Assembly: GCA_027924645.1 (NCBI GenBank)
Contig: BSBN01000781.1
Location: 1,116,001-1,180,000, forward strand
DNA length: 64,000 nucleotides
From: Cunninghamia lanceolata
Lineage: Eukaryota > Streptophyta > Pinopsida > Cupressales > Cupressaceae
Reading direction: 5' to 3'
Shown: positions 34,086 to 44,890 of the stretch, piece after piece
Position numbering within the stretch: the first letter of the stretch is position 1
Layout of the letters: each line of letters starts with the position of its first letter
Translations under genes and position numbers: made by a program
The notes under the pieces: generated by a model
Told to the model about the DNA's origin: nothing
The model's input: the letters and a program-made list of their open reading frames with translations, nothing else
The model's database searches: none

Positions 34086-35491
34086 AGGGGGAAGACACAC
34101 AGAAGACACATGGAAAACACAAGCGCCGTATAGTATGCCAAAGACATACTATACGTCTTAAACACGACAAACAAGGCAATGGAAGGAACTTATTGCTAAG
34201 CCCCCACCATCTCAAGCATGCTACAGGCACACCTAATGGTTGGGCTTATGCCACAACAACCACCAAAGACATGCTTAAGGGATGATACACCAACCCCGCC
34301 TACTTAGAGGACTTTTGAAATAAAAAGGATGTGCACTAGCTCAAGAGATACACCATCCCCGCCTCCACAGAGGGCTTTGAATAAAAGGATATGCACGATA
34401 TCCTGCCTTCGCAAAGGGCTTATTGATTTCAATATAGATAAAGATGTGCACTCGTGCTAGAGATACAACATCTCACCTCCGCAGAGGGCTTACAAACACG
34501 CTTCATTAGTACCAAAATCAATACACAGTTTTGCCAGAAGCTATCTACACTTATATCATGGACTGTGGAAATACCATGTCTACAATTAGTACCAAAATCA
34601 TTAGACAATTTACCTTATATGCCCCCACCTTAAGGTTGTTGATGTCATGTACCAATATCAAGCACTTTAAGGTAGAGAGAAAACACACAAGGGAACAAGA
34701 GCTTTCACAAAGCCCATGCCCCCAAAGGTGACATGTACTTTACGACACCGAATGTTCCTACAAACACACACTTCTTAATCTAAGCAATGCAGGAAAACAA
34801 AGAAGCCAAGGCTACACAAACAGGTTCGAGTCTGAGTATAGCTGTGGGGCTTATACTGCAGGCATCTCAAAACCGAGTGTAACAACAAGGCAAGACACCC
34901 AAAACAATCAAAGTGCACAAAGCATATGTATTGTTATGATTTGTTAGCACGATAAGACAACATCAAATATCACACAGAGTGATTCTACTAGCCAACCGTC
35001 AGATATATAAATCAACCCTATCTTCATATATGGACTAGGTCCATTTTTGCTTTACTCACTGAAGGGACACGCGGTTCGTATCAATATATGTTTATTTTTA
35101 GTCATCCGCTGACTAGATAGAACCACTAGAAGAAAGGAAACAATAAAATGAGATAGGAGAACGAGTGTCTTAGGAACAATCACGTAGGAGGATGCCCCCA
35201 AGTCATCAACCGCAATGCTATGTGCCTAAGACACAACACACAACAATAAAAATAGAGGAGAAGCAAGATAGAAGAATGATGATACAAATAGAAGAATGGT
35301 CACAATAGAGGCGGTCTCCCGGTATCCTTGACCTTACAAGAGTATCAAGGGTCATCCATGGAGGCCTAAACAACACATAGCACATCATGGGGGAAACACA
35401 ACACAAGAGGGGAGGTCACATAAATGAGCAAATAATGTTACGACATAGGTGACCACCAGGGTTAGAAATAATTACCTGTTGCACAATCGAA
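34086..35491 (-). other. Untranslated region of element 1
   Basis: Alignable with 24,047-25,480 of element 2. It holds the degenerate GCCTCCACAGAGGGCTT repeats (about 34,290-34,500) and a conserved short palindrome ATGGAC-TAG-GTCCAT (about 35,030; also at about 25,027). No ORF is conserved between the two copies, so this is non-coding. Confidence 0.6.
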
Positions 35492-36719
35492 CTAACATTT
35501 GTCGACAAGCAAATCATCATCTTCCCAATCTTGAATGTTAGCAGAGAGAGGTACATAAGGTACAATAGCCCAACTTTTACCATTAGTCTTAATCTCTTTA
35601 TCTTTAAGTTTTTCTTTGTTTGGTTCAGTGTTAGGTGGTGGAATGTTTTCTTGTTGAGGTGTGTTACAGGGAAATGTGGATAATATCAATGATTAATAAT
35701 AACCCAATAACTCTAGAAATTGCAATAATCAAGATTCAACACAAAGAAAGATACCTTGCAAACCTTATTACTTCACGGCTTCCATTGGTCGCCTAATCTC
35801 AATTGATCTTGTTGTATGTGAATGAAGCCCTCAGAAAGCGCACTTCCTTGTTTTTTTCTTCAAGATGACAATAGAGAAACGACTATGATAGTTCTTGTAA
35901 TGAAGAGGATCTTCAATATAATAAAAATGGTGATCACAAGCTATTGAATGGTGTTGGGTACCAAAAGCATGCTGTGAATTCTACAGAGTAAGTTTACTAA
36001 AAGCTTGGATAATTGAAATGGAGAAAAAGGGGTTGTATTTATAGACTTGTGAGAGAGAAGGTCAACATTATAGAATGAACAAGAAGATCAACAGTTGAGG
36101 AAACTTGAGAGGATGTGCGTGAATCAGAAGAGGACAAGTGTCCTACTCCTTCATGCAACAGGGGAGTTAACAAAAATAGATTGAAGAGTTAACAAAATAG
36201 ATTAATCAGTTAACAGAATAGACTAACTAGTTAACTAATTTGATTTATGAGTTAACTAATTGGAACTAGAGGATAAAAAGGACATGTGGGTGAGGGAACA
36301 AATAATTCAATATTAAAATATTCAATTAAGTGTGCACATGGATTTGCATGAATTAATTTAGGTGTTAATCCATTTTTGGAGGAAAAATAATAATTTAAAT
36401 ATTTTTTTTGATTTATTTAAATATAGAGGATGTTAAGTTTAGAAGAACTAATTAAATAATTGGACATTATTTAATTTAGAATGACTTCAAAATTTAGAAG
36501 AGGTGATTGAATAATTTGATATTATTTAATTTAGAGGAATTTTTGGAAGAATTAACTAAATAATTGGGTATTATTTAATTTAGAAGAACTTGGAGGATTT
36601 TTTTTTTTTTTAAAACAAAGGGGTAAAAACTTTATTAGAAATCAGAAAAGAGCATTACAATAATAACAAGGGGACCCAGCCCCAGAAAACAAGGCGAAAA
36701 CCCCACAGCATAAACAACA

Positions 36720-39700
36720 TCAACTATCCTCATGTATCCTCCTATCCTCCTCCAAGAACCGGTCTAAATCCAGATGCAGCTCAGGATTAACTTGATCCCA
36801 ATCCTCAACTTTCCAACCACTATCATGCTCAGAGGCCCATTTGGCCAAGCAGTCGGCAACTCGATTCCACTCCCTTGGGATGTGAACAAAGGATGCCTCC
36901 TCCAACCGAGAACTAACCTGAAGAATCCGCTGAACCACCGAAGCCAACTGCCAATTAATATCAGATATCTTTCGCTCATTCAAGAGATTAATCAAAATCT
37001 GTGAATCAGCTTCACATATAACTTTTCTCCAGCCCAAAGCAAGGGCCCTCTCAATAGCATGCAGAATTGCCAGACCCTCCATGAAGTTAACAGTTTTCAC
37101 CCCCTCATGTATAGAGAACAGAAAAATCACCGACCCAGCTGAGTCCCTACCAACTCCACCAATTCCAGCAGGCCCAGGATTGCCCCTAGAAGAACCGTCA
37201 GTATTGATCTTTAAAAATCCATTGGGAGGAAGTAACCACCTTCCAACCCGTTGAACCCTCTTTTTTCCATGCCTACAGTTCCTGGAACTGAAAAAAGAAG
37301 AATGAATTTCTTGAAGACCCAGTCTGGCCATCAACTCATCATCACCTCTCTCCAAGGGGAAAACCAAATCACAATTAGCTGAAACTGACTCCTGCACCAT
37401 TCCTAGCATACGCAGCCAAACTTGCCGATCCACCAACTTCTGATCACGAAAAATTCGGCGGTTCCGCTCCAGCCAAATCTGCCAAAGCAGAAAGGTAGGA
37501 CCCACGAACCAAACTTCCTGCAAAAAGGAAGCCATAGAAGGAGGTCTTCCCATACTATCCCAGAATTCAACCAAAGAGCACGCATGAATACAAGGAAGCT
37601 TCCAAACCTCCCACCACCAATGCCAAAGCTGCACAACAAAGGGGCACCGGAAGAACAAATGCGAAGAATCCTCTTCTGCTCCCCCACACAAAACACAAAT
37701 TGAAGGTCCTTGAAATCCCCGTTTACGAATGTTATCCCAGGTCAAACACCTATTCCAAGCCAAAGTCCAAACAAAGCAATTGCATTTAGGCCACGAGAGT
37801 TTATTCCACACCCTTTTCCACCAATGAACCTCTACCCCAGTTAGCTTCTGAGCCAATAACACCTGATAACCAGAAGCAACAGAGTAAACCCCCTTAGGAT
37901 TATGGGTCCAAGCAAGAATATCCTCTTCCAGAAGAGAACTACAACTCCTACTATGAAGAATCTTGTGAAGCTCAGCACTGTCTTCCACAAGTCCCAAATC
38001 TGGCCACACTGCAGGATCCTTCCAATGAGCTACCTCCAACTGACCAAAAGAAGCAACAGACTTGAAGTCACTCACCCTAGCCCATCCAGCCTCGAGAAAT
38101 CTTTGGCTCAAAGGAAGAAGGTTGGGGAACTGAGAAGTAAGTGGAGGGAATCCATCCCAAGAATCCGACCAGAAGAGAGCTTCAGTTCCCCGTCTACAAA
38201 TCCAAAATAAACCTTCCTTGATAAGCTTAGCACCCTTTTGAAGAGTATTCCAAATCACTGAACCTTTCCCCTCAAGAGGGTAACGAGGGAGATCCTGCCG
38301 TGGAATCCCCAGGAAATACTTATGAGATAATATCCTGGCCCATGGCTGATCCAGTTCCACACACCATCTCCAAAATAGCTTAGCAGCCACAGCCACTCCA
38401 GATAACGCAGACTGTCGAAGACCAAGACCACCAAATTGCTTTGGGCTACACACAACATCCCACCTGACCAGGCTCCACTTGGAGGATGACAAACTTCCCG
38501 CCCATAAGAACTGCCTTGCAAGAGAATCCAACTCCCTCAGAAAACCCATAGGAGCCACCTGAAGCATACATCGGTAGGTAGGGAGAGCCTGCACCACCGA
38601 CTTGAGAAGCTGAACCCGCCCCGCAAAAGACAACCATCTGTGGGTCCAATGATTAACTTTTGCACGGAGCTTATCAATAATATTCTGCCAAGAACCCTTG
38701 GGAAGAGGGCGAACAGAAATTGGGAAACCCAGATAAGTCAAAGGGAGAACCCCTATCTGAAACCTCAAGATATTAGCAATTCTTCTCTGAATGGGGGTCG
38801 GTGTATTGAAGAAGAATATGGATGACTTCTCCTCATTAATCATTTGTCCTGAAGCAACAAGATATATGTCCAACACCTGCCTCAAGTTAGTAGCTTCCCT
38901 AACAGTAGCCATCCCCATCAAGGCAGTATCATCAACAAACTGTAAATGAGATTGTGGAGGCAAGTCTCCACCCCATCGCCAACCCTGAATGGTACCAAGC
39001 TCCACCCTTCTTTTCAACAAACGTCCAAGGCCTTCCACAAGAAGCAGAAAAAGATACGGAGAAAGAGGATCCCCTTGGCGCAAGCCCCGTGAGGCACAAA
39101 AAAGTTCAGAATGATCTCCATTTATCAAAACTGAGAAGGAAACAGACATGACACAACTCATGACCCATTGGATCCACTCTTCACCAAAGCCAAAAGAAAC
39201 AAGGATCTTCTGCAAAAAAGACCATCTAACCCTGTCATAAGCCTTAGCCATATCTAGCTTAATGAACATAGCCTTCTCATGGGAGTTGTCCATGGAGTGG
39301 ATGGTCTCCGTAGCAATGACAACCCCGTCAAGAATCTGTCGACCTGCCACAAATCCACTCTGTTCCTCTGAAATCAGCACTTTAAGCCATTTCTTCAATC
39401 GCTCAGCCAATAACTTAGAAATGATTTTGTAAGCCACATTGCAAAGAGAGATAGGCCGGAACTGAGATAACCTATCAGCCCCTTCACACTTGGGTATGAG
39501 AGCAAGGAAGGTGGAATTTAGAGCACGAAGCATCTGCTTATTCCTCTGGGATTCAAGGACAACCGCCAGAAGATCCAACTTTATGATATCCCAAAATTCC
39601 TGAAAAAATTCAATTGGGAAACCATCGGGACCAGGAGCTTTACCCTTCTTCATCTGAAACACAATCCCCTCTAGCTCATCAAGAGAGATATCTTTCATCA

Positions 39701-41036
39701 GATTCTCATTTGCCTCCCTGGAGACCAACTGAGGAATACAAGAAAGAACTTGTGCTTCCTCAAGAGATCCCCCTCGAGAATCCTCCCTAAATAAAGTAGC
39801 AAAATATTGAGATGCCTCAGCAGAGATTTCTTGAAACGAGGCAAGACGTTCACCCCTATCATTCACCAAAAAAGGAATGGAATTACCATACCTCCTGTCC
39901 TTCACAGAATTGAAGAAGAAGGCGGTGTTTTTATCACCTTCCTGTAACCATTCAACCCGGGCCTTTTGCTTCCAATAGATTTCTTCCCGCAATTCAAATT
40001 CCTCAACCACTTTCAAAGTCTTAGCCTCCTCCCTTAGAAGATCCTCAGAGGCCCCATTCTCACGAATCAACTGCGTAATATTATTCAACTCCTCCTGGGC
40101 AGCAACCTTAGCATGAAAGATATTACCAAAACATCGTCGATTCCACCTTTTAAGCTGATATTTGACAAACTGAAGAAGCTTAGAGAATGTGTACATTGCC
40201 GTACCAAAAGTTGGTCTACCAATCCGCCACCACTCAGCCACAAGTTCATGAAGAGTAGGATCCCATAACCACATAATCTGGAACTTGAATGAGGGAGAAC
40301 GAGGCCTCCGAGCAGAGATAATGCTAAGCTTAATAGGCCAATGATCAGAGCCTCTCCAATCAAGAATTTCAGATCGAGTGGACCATAAGTCTCCAACCCA
40401 ATAACAGGAAACCAAGAATCGATCAAGCCTCTCAGCAACACAACTCTCACCAATTCTCCTATTATTCCAAGTGAAGCAACCATTACTTGGCAGAACATCA
40501 ATAAGATTTAATTCAGAAATGCTATCTCTGAATAATAGAGCAGAAGGCTCCAACCTAGGAATACCACCTCTTTTCTCAGACAACTCCACAATAGCATTAA
40601 AATCGCCAGCCATAACCCACGGATGGTAAGGAGCTAAGCTTCGAACAAAACGAAGATGGGACCAAAGAAGTTGTTTACCCAGAAACTCAACAGGAGCATA
40701 CACATTAGAGAGGAGAATACACTCACCAGTCTCATACCAAGAGGCGACTAGGGATATAGAGGATCTAGAGGACATCCACCAGAGAGGGAAAATCTTCCGA
40801 GGGTTCCAAAAACAAGCCACCCCTCCAGAAGCACCAAGAGCCCCCATACACTGGCATTCACCATATTTCCACAGCTTAGGAGCCATGGCCAACATATTAT
40901 CTACAGATAATTTAGTCTCCTGAAGAAAAAGAACATCCGGAGAATGATTCCTAACCAAATCACGAACAGCTTTTTGTCGAGGGCCACTGTTCAAGCCCCT
41001 TACATTCCATGAGAGAACAATCATTTCTGGGGGCAT
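36720..41036 (-). CDS. LINE ORF2: endonuclease-RT-RNase H
   Basis: One open frame of 1438 residues. APE-type endonuclease at residues about 5-235 (VLSWNVRGLN, LFLQETKLS, WVMAGDFNAIVE, RLDRFLVS, GSDHWPIKL), which nicks target DNA. Reverse transcriptase at about 480-760 (RPISLCNVAYKIISKLL, FIKLDMAKAYDRVRW, GLRQGDPLSPYLF, catalytic LQFVDDTALMG). zf-RVT domain at about 1120-1190 (WNKLSWPKCNCFVW, CVLCGGAEEDSSHLFFRC). RNase H at about 1290-1420 (INTDGSSRGNPGPAG, EGLAILHA, CEADSQ, VADCLAKWA). All catalytic residues I can place are kept. The first ATG overlaps ORF1 by 16 bases; the next in-frame ATG (41,024) overlaps the ORF1 stop as ATGA and may be the true start. L1 clade with RNase H, typical of plants. 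Confidence 0.95.
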   Translation of the reverse strand: MPPEMIVLSWNVRGLNSGPRQKAVRDLVRNHSPDVLFLQETKLSVDNMLAMAPKLWKYGECQCMGALGASGGVACFWNPRKIFPLWWMSSRSSISLVASWYETGECILLSNVYAPVEFLGKQLLWSHLRFVRSLAPYHPWVMAGDFNAIVELSEKRGGIPRLEPSALLFRDSISELNLIDVLPSNGCFTWNNRRIGESCVAERLDRFLVSCYWVGDLWSTRSEILDWRGSDHWPIKLSIISARRPRSPSFKFQIMWLWDPTLHELVAEWWRIGRPTFGTAMYTFSKLLQFVKYQLKRWNRRCFGNIFHAKVAAQEELNNITQLIRENGASEDLLREEAKTLKVVEEFELREEIYWKQKARVEWLQEGDKNTAFFFNSVKDRRYGNSIPFLVNDRGERLASFQEISAEASQYFATLFREDSRGGSLEEAQVLSCIPQLVSREANENLMKDISLDELEGIVFQMKKGKAPGPDGFPIEFFQEFWDIIKLDLLAVVLESQRNKQMLRALNSTFLALIPKCEGADRLSQFRPISLCNVAYKIISKLLAERLKKWLKVLISEEQSGFVAGRQILDGVVIATETIHSMDNSHEKAMFIKLDMAKAYDRVRWSFLQKILVSFGFGEEWIQWVMSCVMSVSFSVLINGDHSELFCASRGLRQGDPLSPYLFLLLVEGLGRLLKRRVELGTIQGWRWGGDLPPQSHLQFVDDTALMGMATVREATNLRQVLDIYLVASGQMINEEKSSIFFFNTPTPIQRRIANILRFQIGVLPLTYLGFPISVRPLPKGSWQNIIDKLRAKVNHWTHRWLSFAGRVQLLKSVVQALPTYRCMLQVAPMGFLRELDSLARQFLWAGSLSSSKWSLVRWDVVCSPKQFGGLGLRQSALSGVAVAAKLFWRWCVELDQPWARILSHKYFLGIPRQDLPRYPLEGKGSVIWNTLQKGAKLIKEGLFWICRRGTEALFWSDSWDGFPPLTSQFPNLLPLSQRFLEAGWARVSDFKSVASFGQLEVAHWKDPAVWPDLGLVEDSAELHKILHSRSCSSLLEEDILAWTHNPKGVYSVASGYQVLLAQKLTGVEVHWWKRVWNKLSWPKCNCFVWTLAWNRCLTWDNIRKRGFQGPSICVLCGGAEEDSSHLFFRCPFVVQLWHWWWEVWKLPCIHACSLVEFWDSMGRPPSMASFLQEVWFVGPTFLLWQIWLERNRRIFRDQKLVDRQVWLRMLGMVQESVSANCDLVFPLERGDDELMARLGLQEIHSSFFSSRNCRHGKKRVQRVGRWLLPPNGFLKINTDGSSRGNPGPAGIGGVGRDSAGSVIFLFSIHEGVKTVNFMEGLAILHAIERALALGWRKVICEADSQILINLLNERKISDINWQLASVVQRILQVSSRLEEASFVHIPREWNRVADCLAKWASEHDSGWKVEDWDQVNPELHLDLDRFLEEDRRIHEDS

Positions 41037-42451
41037 GAAAAATGTGAATCCAGAGTCTTGACTGACCCTGACTCCACCAAAGTTTCCCCAGTTAATTTAA
41101 TCTTCTCCATATCCTTCTTCCTTCCCAACTTGGAAGTCCTGTCATTAATCCCTTTCTTCAGTTCAATTTGCTGAATACCCAAAAGAGGGGAGGCCAACGA
41201 GCTCTTCCCCACATTCTTGCTTCCTTTCAGGGGCAATGGGGAACCACCTCCACCACTCTTCGAAGCTCCAATAGAAGATTCTTGTTCAGTCTGGACAATC
41301 AATTGTTGATCCGTATCCATCTCCCCAACCCCAATCTCTTGCACAACCTGCATGGCCTCCAATGGTGGCCCATCCTGTCCTGTACCCAAAGTTCCCTGAT
41401 CCAAGTTCAGCAACCCCGGATTCACTTCCCCCTGGCTGAGATCATCCAGCACCTCAAACCTATTAAAAGTTTCATCAACCTGCCTCTCCCTCAAGGTCCG
41501 CTTCTGGCCCCGATTCCTATTGCGAGCCTTGACAGGGACATAGCCATCATCTCCATTACCATCACCCGGAATAGGCTCCTTACCATTATCAGCCCTAGGT
41601 GGATTACGAGAAGGCTGAGAAGGTTGGGGCACCATAGGCTTAGCCCTAGGGCACCTACGCTGCAAGTGACCATATTCATGACAAAGACGACACCGAAAAG
41701 GTAGGGTTTCGTAATCTAGCTGTTGCACCCAAGTATATGATCCAGCACTCACTTCAATAGAATCTGGTAGTGGCTTGCTTAAATCAATTTCTACACAGAT
41801 ACGAGCAAAAGTCATTACCTTTTTATACTGTGTCTATTGTGAAGACCCAACAGGTTTACCGAGCATTGAAGCCACCAAATGCAACACGTCATCCCGCCAA
41901 CACTCCACTGGAAACCACGGCAACCGAACCCAAACTGGGATTCGACTTGGTAGTGCCTCAGTCGGGTTGAAGCCAGCATGCCATGGCTTTATAAACAAAC
42001 CCACCTGGTTATAAAAATAGGGGCCGCCCTCGAAGACTTTATTCCGATCTGCCATGCAATCAAAAGAGACCATAAAAAAGTTGTTCGCAAGGAGCCTAAT
42101 CTCCATCTCCCCCTCTGGCATCCAAGTCCGCTGAGCCCAAGATTCCAAAAATTGCAGCGAGACTCTCAAACCCATGAACTTGCAATAAAAAGAGTGCCTT
42201 GAATAGTATTCAATATCATCTGCAAGCATTTCCATCGGGATAATCAACTTCGGTCGCTCTTTGCATCTTTCCAAACACCCATTAATCTTTGTTATTCGGG
42301 AACCACTAACCGATCCTAGATCATTCATCTCCATCGCTGAAGAAAACAGCGTATTATCAAAAACATTCACTCCATGCGTCGGAGGCTTCGAACCAACTGC
42401 TGATCGAAAATCCAATTTGGGGCTAGCCCCAGATGTTTCCCCACCCTGCAT
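41021..42451 (-). pseudogene. LINE ORF1 (DUF4283 + zinc knuckle), one stop
   Basis: The start is taken as the ATG at 42,451 (MQGGETSGASPKLDF); the frame is open further up only through a GTG. The N-terminal half has a DUF4283-type RNA-binding region (YYSRHSFYCKFMGLRVSL, NFFMVSFDCMADRNKVFEGG, LPSRIPVWVRLPWFPVECW). The second half has FARICVEIDLSKPLP and a CCHC knuckle CRLCHEYGHLQRRC, then a polar tail. A TAG at 41,836-41,834 interrupts the frame; sense reading resumes in phase, so this is a single nonsense change, possibly CAG to TAG. ORF1 proteins coat the element RNA. Confidence 0.88.
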
Positions 42452-42671
42452 AGCAAAAAACAAGAACCCCAGCAGGCATGCAAACCCCCAGGACACGTTT
42501 GCAAGAAATCGAAAAAGACAAAACCCCAAGGGAAGGATCAAAACCCTTCCACCCACAAGCCACCCAAACGGCAGCAAGAAGGCCTCCAAAAAAGAAAAAA
42601 CCCACCACCACCACCCCGAAAGCTTCAAAAAACCCCCCCCACAACGCAGAAGCGAGCAACACACAGAGAAC

Positions 42672-42697
42672 GAGCTAGGGCACGGTTGCCCTAGCTC
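42672..42697. repeat. Perfect 11-bp hairpin in LINE 5' UTR
   Basis: GAGCTAGGGCA, loop CGGT, then the exact reverse complement. It lies about 220 bases before the ORF1 ATG, in a C-rich leader on the plus-strand view. In the LINE RNA it would be a stable stem-loop. Confidence 0.85.
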
Positions 42698-43963
42698 AGC
42701 TTGCAGAGCACGCGAACGCCATTCTTTCCTGATATGATGTCATAAAGATCTGTACATTCTGATGACCTATGGGTTATGGAATTTGATGGCAGTTGTGCTA
42801 CTGCTGGTTCCAACTTGGAGGATTTTAATTAAATAAATGAATTTATTTAATTTGGAGGAATATGAAGGATTTAATTAAATAAACGATTTTATTTAATTTT
42901 GTGAAGGAATGTGAATCAAATAAATAAATTGATTTATTTATTTATTGATAGAGGAATTAGACTAAAATAAATATTAGAAATATTTATTTAGATAGAGTCG
43001 TGTCATTTTTAGGTGTATACAAGGTGCATTTCATTGGGCAAAAGCTTGTCTTCTCTTCCTCCTTTCTCTTGCTTGTCTATTCCTTCTTGTCTTATTGCTT
43101 ATATCTTCAAAAGTAGTCTCATGTTTTTCTATAGGTCTTCTTATCTCAGAGGAGGAAGCTTGTTCAAATTTAGTTTGTCTTGATGAAGTGCTTTGTTTTC
43201 CATGAGTCACTCTCAATCCTTGTAAGGATGACGAAGGAGGAACCTCAACATAGAGTCCTTTACCTTTATCTCTAGGAAGTTCTTCTAATGCGGGTTGTTG
43301 TTCTCTTGTTGCTTGTTGACTAGAAGGTTCGGCCACTCTAGATATAAGCTTTGCTTTGTATCATCTATATGCTAATAAAGATTGGTCTCTTCATGGCTCA
43401 GGGTCTCTAATAGGTCATGGCCAAAAGCAATCAAGAGTAAAGTTCTTCTCCATAACCATGAGTTTCCATGTATTACGACGCATAATACTCACTTGTCCAT
43501 GTAAAGGGAATTTTATGCATTTGTGTATTGTTGAGGGGATAGGCTTCATAGCTTCTAGCCATGGATGTCCTATTTTTACACGAAAGAGGTCAGATAAAGG
43601 GATGACATCAAATACTTGATCCACGACTTTATCATAAACCATAACCAATAAAGTTATCTTCCCAAAGGTAGGCACGAAAGCTCCAGTATGTGTCTTAATC
43701 CTTAAATCTGAAGGTTCATAAGAATCTTGTACCAAGTCATGTGAGAGAAGGAACTCTTCTGTTACCACATTAGTCATGTAATTAGGATCTATAAGTGTAC
43801 CATGCATCAGGATTTCCATTACACTCATGGTGATGTGGAGAGGCCCTTCAATATCACTCATTGTTTTATCATAAGGTGTAAATGTTATTTTAGGTTCATG
43901 AGTTTTTCTTTTCAAATAAGGCCTAGGAGGGAACCTAGCATTGTTGTTATGATTATAAGCCAT

Positions 43964-44890
43964 GTGTATATGTTTTCAAATGGATGCCAAATCTAATTTT
44001 AAAAGATTTTGATATATATGCAATGAAATGTATGCTAAACTATGTATATTTATGACCTAAAAATGCTTGATTTTTCACTTTTTTCAATGCAAATGCCTAA
44101 AAGATAAAGTGTTGTAAGGAAATTGATAAGGGGCAGCAAATAATAACCTTAATATCAGTCCAATAATGCATCAATATCCTTCACAACACACCTATAATGC
44201 AGATCTAGATAGATGACAAAGCAAAATCTAGTGAAAATGCAAAAAATTTAAACCCTAATTGTGACATTAAGGCATGAAACTATGCACAATGATGTATGGA
44301 TATAGTTATAATCAAATTTATGATGCAAAACAACTTAGCTCAGATTTGAAAATGATGTCACAAGTTCTACAATGCTCAATGCAAGTGTAATTTTAAGGAA
44401 AGATGAATGAATATACTAGTTTTTGTTGAAATTGACTGTGTAAATGCAAAATTTGAGATGTAAATGCAAAAATACACTATGATGAAACACTACAATCAGA
44501 AATTAGTCCTAAAAGAGTGTTTAAAGGAGTAGTAAAATTTGAAACAAGATTTTAACCACAAACCCTAGCTTTTGGAAAAACTAGTTTATATGAAAAATGC
44601 ATAATTTCAAGCAAAATCTAGCAATTTGAGCATGAAAATGCAATGCAAATGATTATAGAATGATCTACTGCTATAATTTATATTAGATCTGATGTAAAAA
44701 TAAGAATTAGATGAAATTTAATGAAATTAATGCAAACTATGTCAAAATGCAAGCCTAGGATGCCAATTTTGTTTCAAATTTTTTGTAAATTTTTAAATGC
44801 AACAAGATGTAAATGAAATGAATGAATGTAAATTTGAAGTACAACACTCAACAAGGTGCAAAATTCAATTAAAACACAGGTTCACCAAAA
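43964..44890 (-). other. Leader of element 1 (low complexity)
   Basis: Non-coding AT-rich stretch between primer site and ORF start, with repeated AAATGCAAG and TTTGAAATG-like phrases. It is similar to the leader of element 2. The primer-binding site TGGTGAACCTGTGTT is at 44,887-44,873 on the minus strand. Confidence 0.6.

Larger units (their letters stand above)
36602..42811 (-). mobile_element. L1-clade LINE, full length, near intact
   Basis: 6.2 kb on the minus strand: 5' untranslated region (42,452-42,811), ORF1 (42,451-41,021), ORF2 (41,036-36,720), 3' untranslated region and a poly(A) run (poly-T on plus at about 36,597-36,611). The 15-bp target duplication AACTTGGAGGATTTT is present at 36,587-36,601 and 42,812-42,826 without change. 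ORF2 is fully open and ORF1 has one stop. It copies itself by target-primed reverse transcription. The intact ORF2 and exact target duplication indicate a young insertion. Confidence 0.95.
35662..43021 (-). repeat. 1.1-kb solo LTR (split by LINE), TSD aggtg
   Basis: Begins TGTTACAGGGAAATG and ends GTGTATACA, flanked by identical AGGTG at 35,657-35,661 and 43,022-43,026. Without the LINE it is about 1135 bp. A minus-strand TATA box (CTATAAATAC, near 36,040) suggests minus orientation. The part next to the LINE is an array of roughly 45-50 bp AT-rich units (TTATTTAATTTAGAGGAA type), present on both sides of the LINE. The family is unknown. The insertion splits the ORF of element 1, and the frame agrees on both sides. 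Confidence 0.85.
35492..43963 (-). pseudogene. Retropepsin-like ORF of element 1, split by solo LTR and LINE
   Basis: ATG at 43,963; the frame runs to 43,022, is interrupted by an insertion (35,662-43,021) and resumes at 35,661, ending at TAG 35,492, for 369 codons in all. Features: MAYNHNNNARFPPRP start; GPLHITMSVMEILMHG, altered active site TLIDPNYMTNVVTEEFL (residues about 55-75); GHPWLEAMKPIPSTIHKCIK; NFTLDCFWP; then a charged region RRNRQARERRKRR and an acidic tail DWEDDDLLVD. Three TGA codons follow FWP and one precedes the insertion; the family copy in element 2 has sense codons at the FWP stop. The protease-like fold is clear from motif spacing; catalytic activity is doubtful because D-T/S-G is D-P-N. 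Confidence 0.72.

Noticed and set aside
33886..34285. Coding ORFs over the 70-bp repeats (both strands)
   Set aside because: Repetitive translations from tandem repeats of 70 bp; not conserved in element 2.
36720..42664. Plus-strand open frames opposite the LINE (e.g. 37,422-37,703; 41,168-41,704; 42,261-42,737)
   Set aside because: Shadows of the LINE ORFs on the other strand; no domains.
42452..42664. ORF1 of the LINE starting at 42,664
   Set aside because: The codon there is GTG, and the first 71 residues are low-complexity hydrophobic sequence from a C-rich leader; the ATG at 42,451 fits better.
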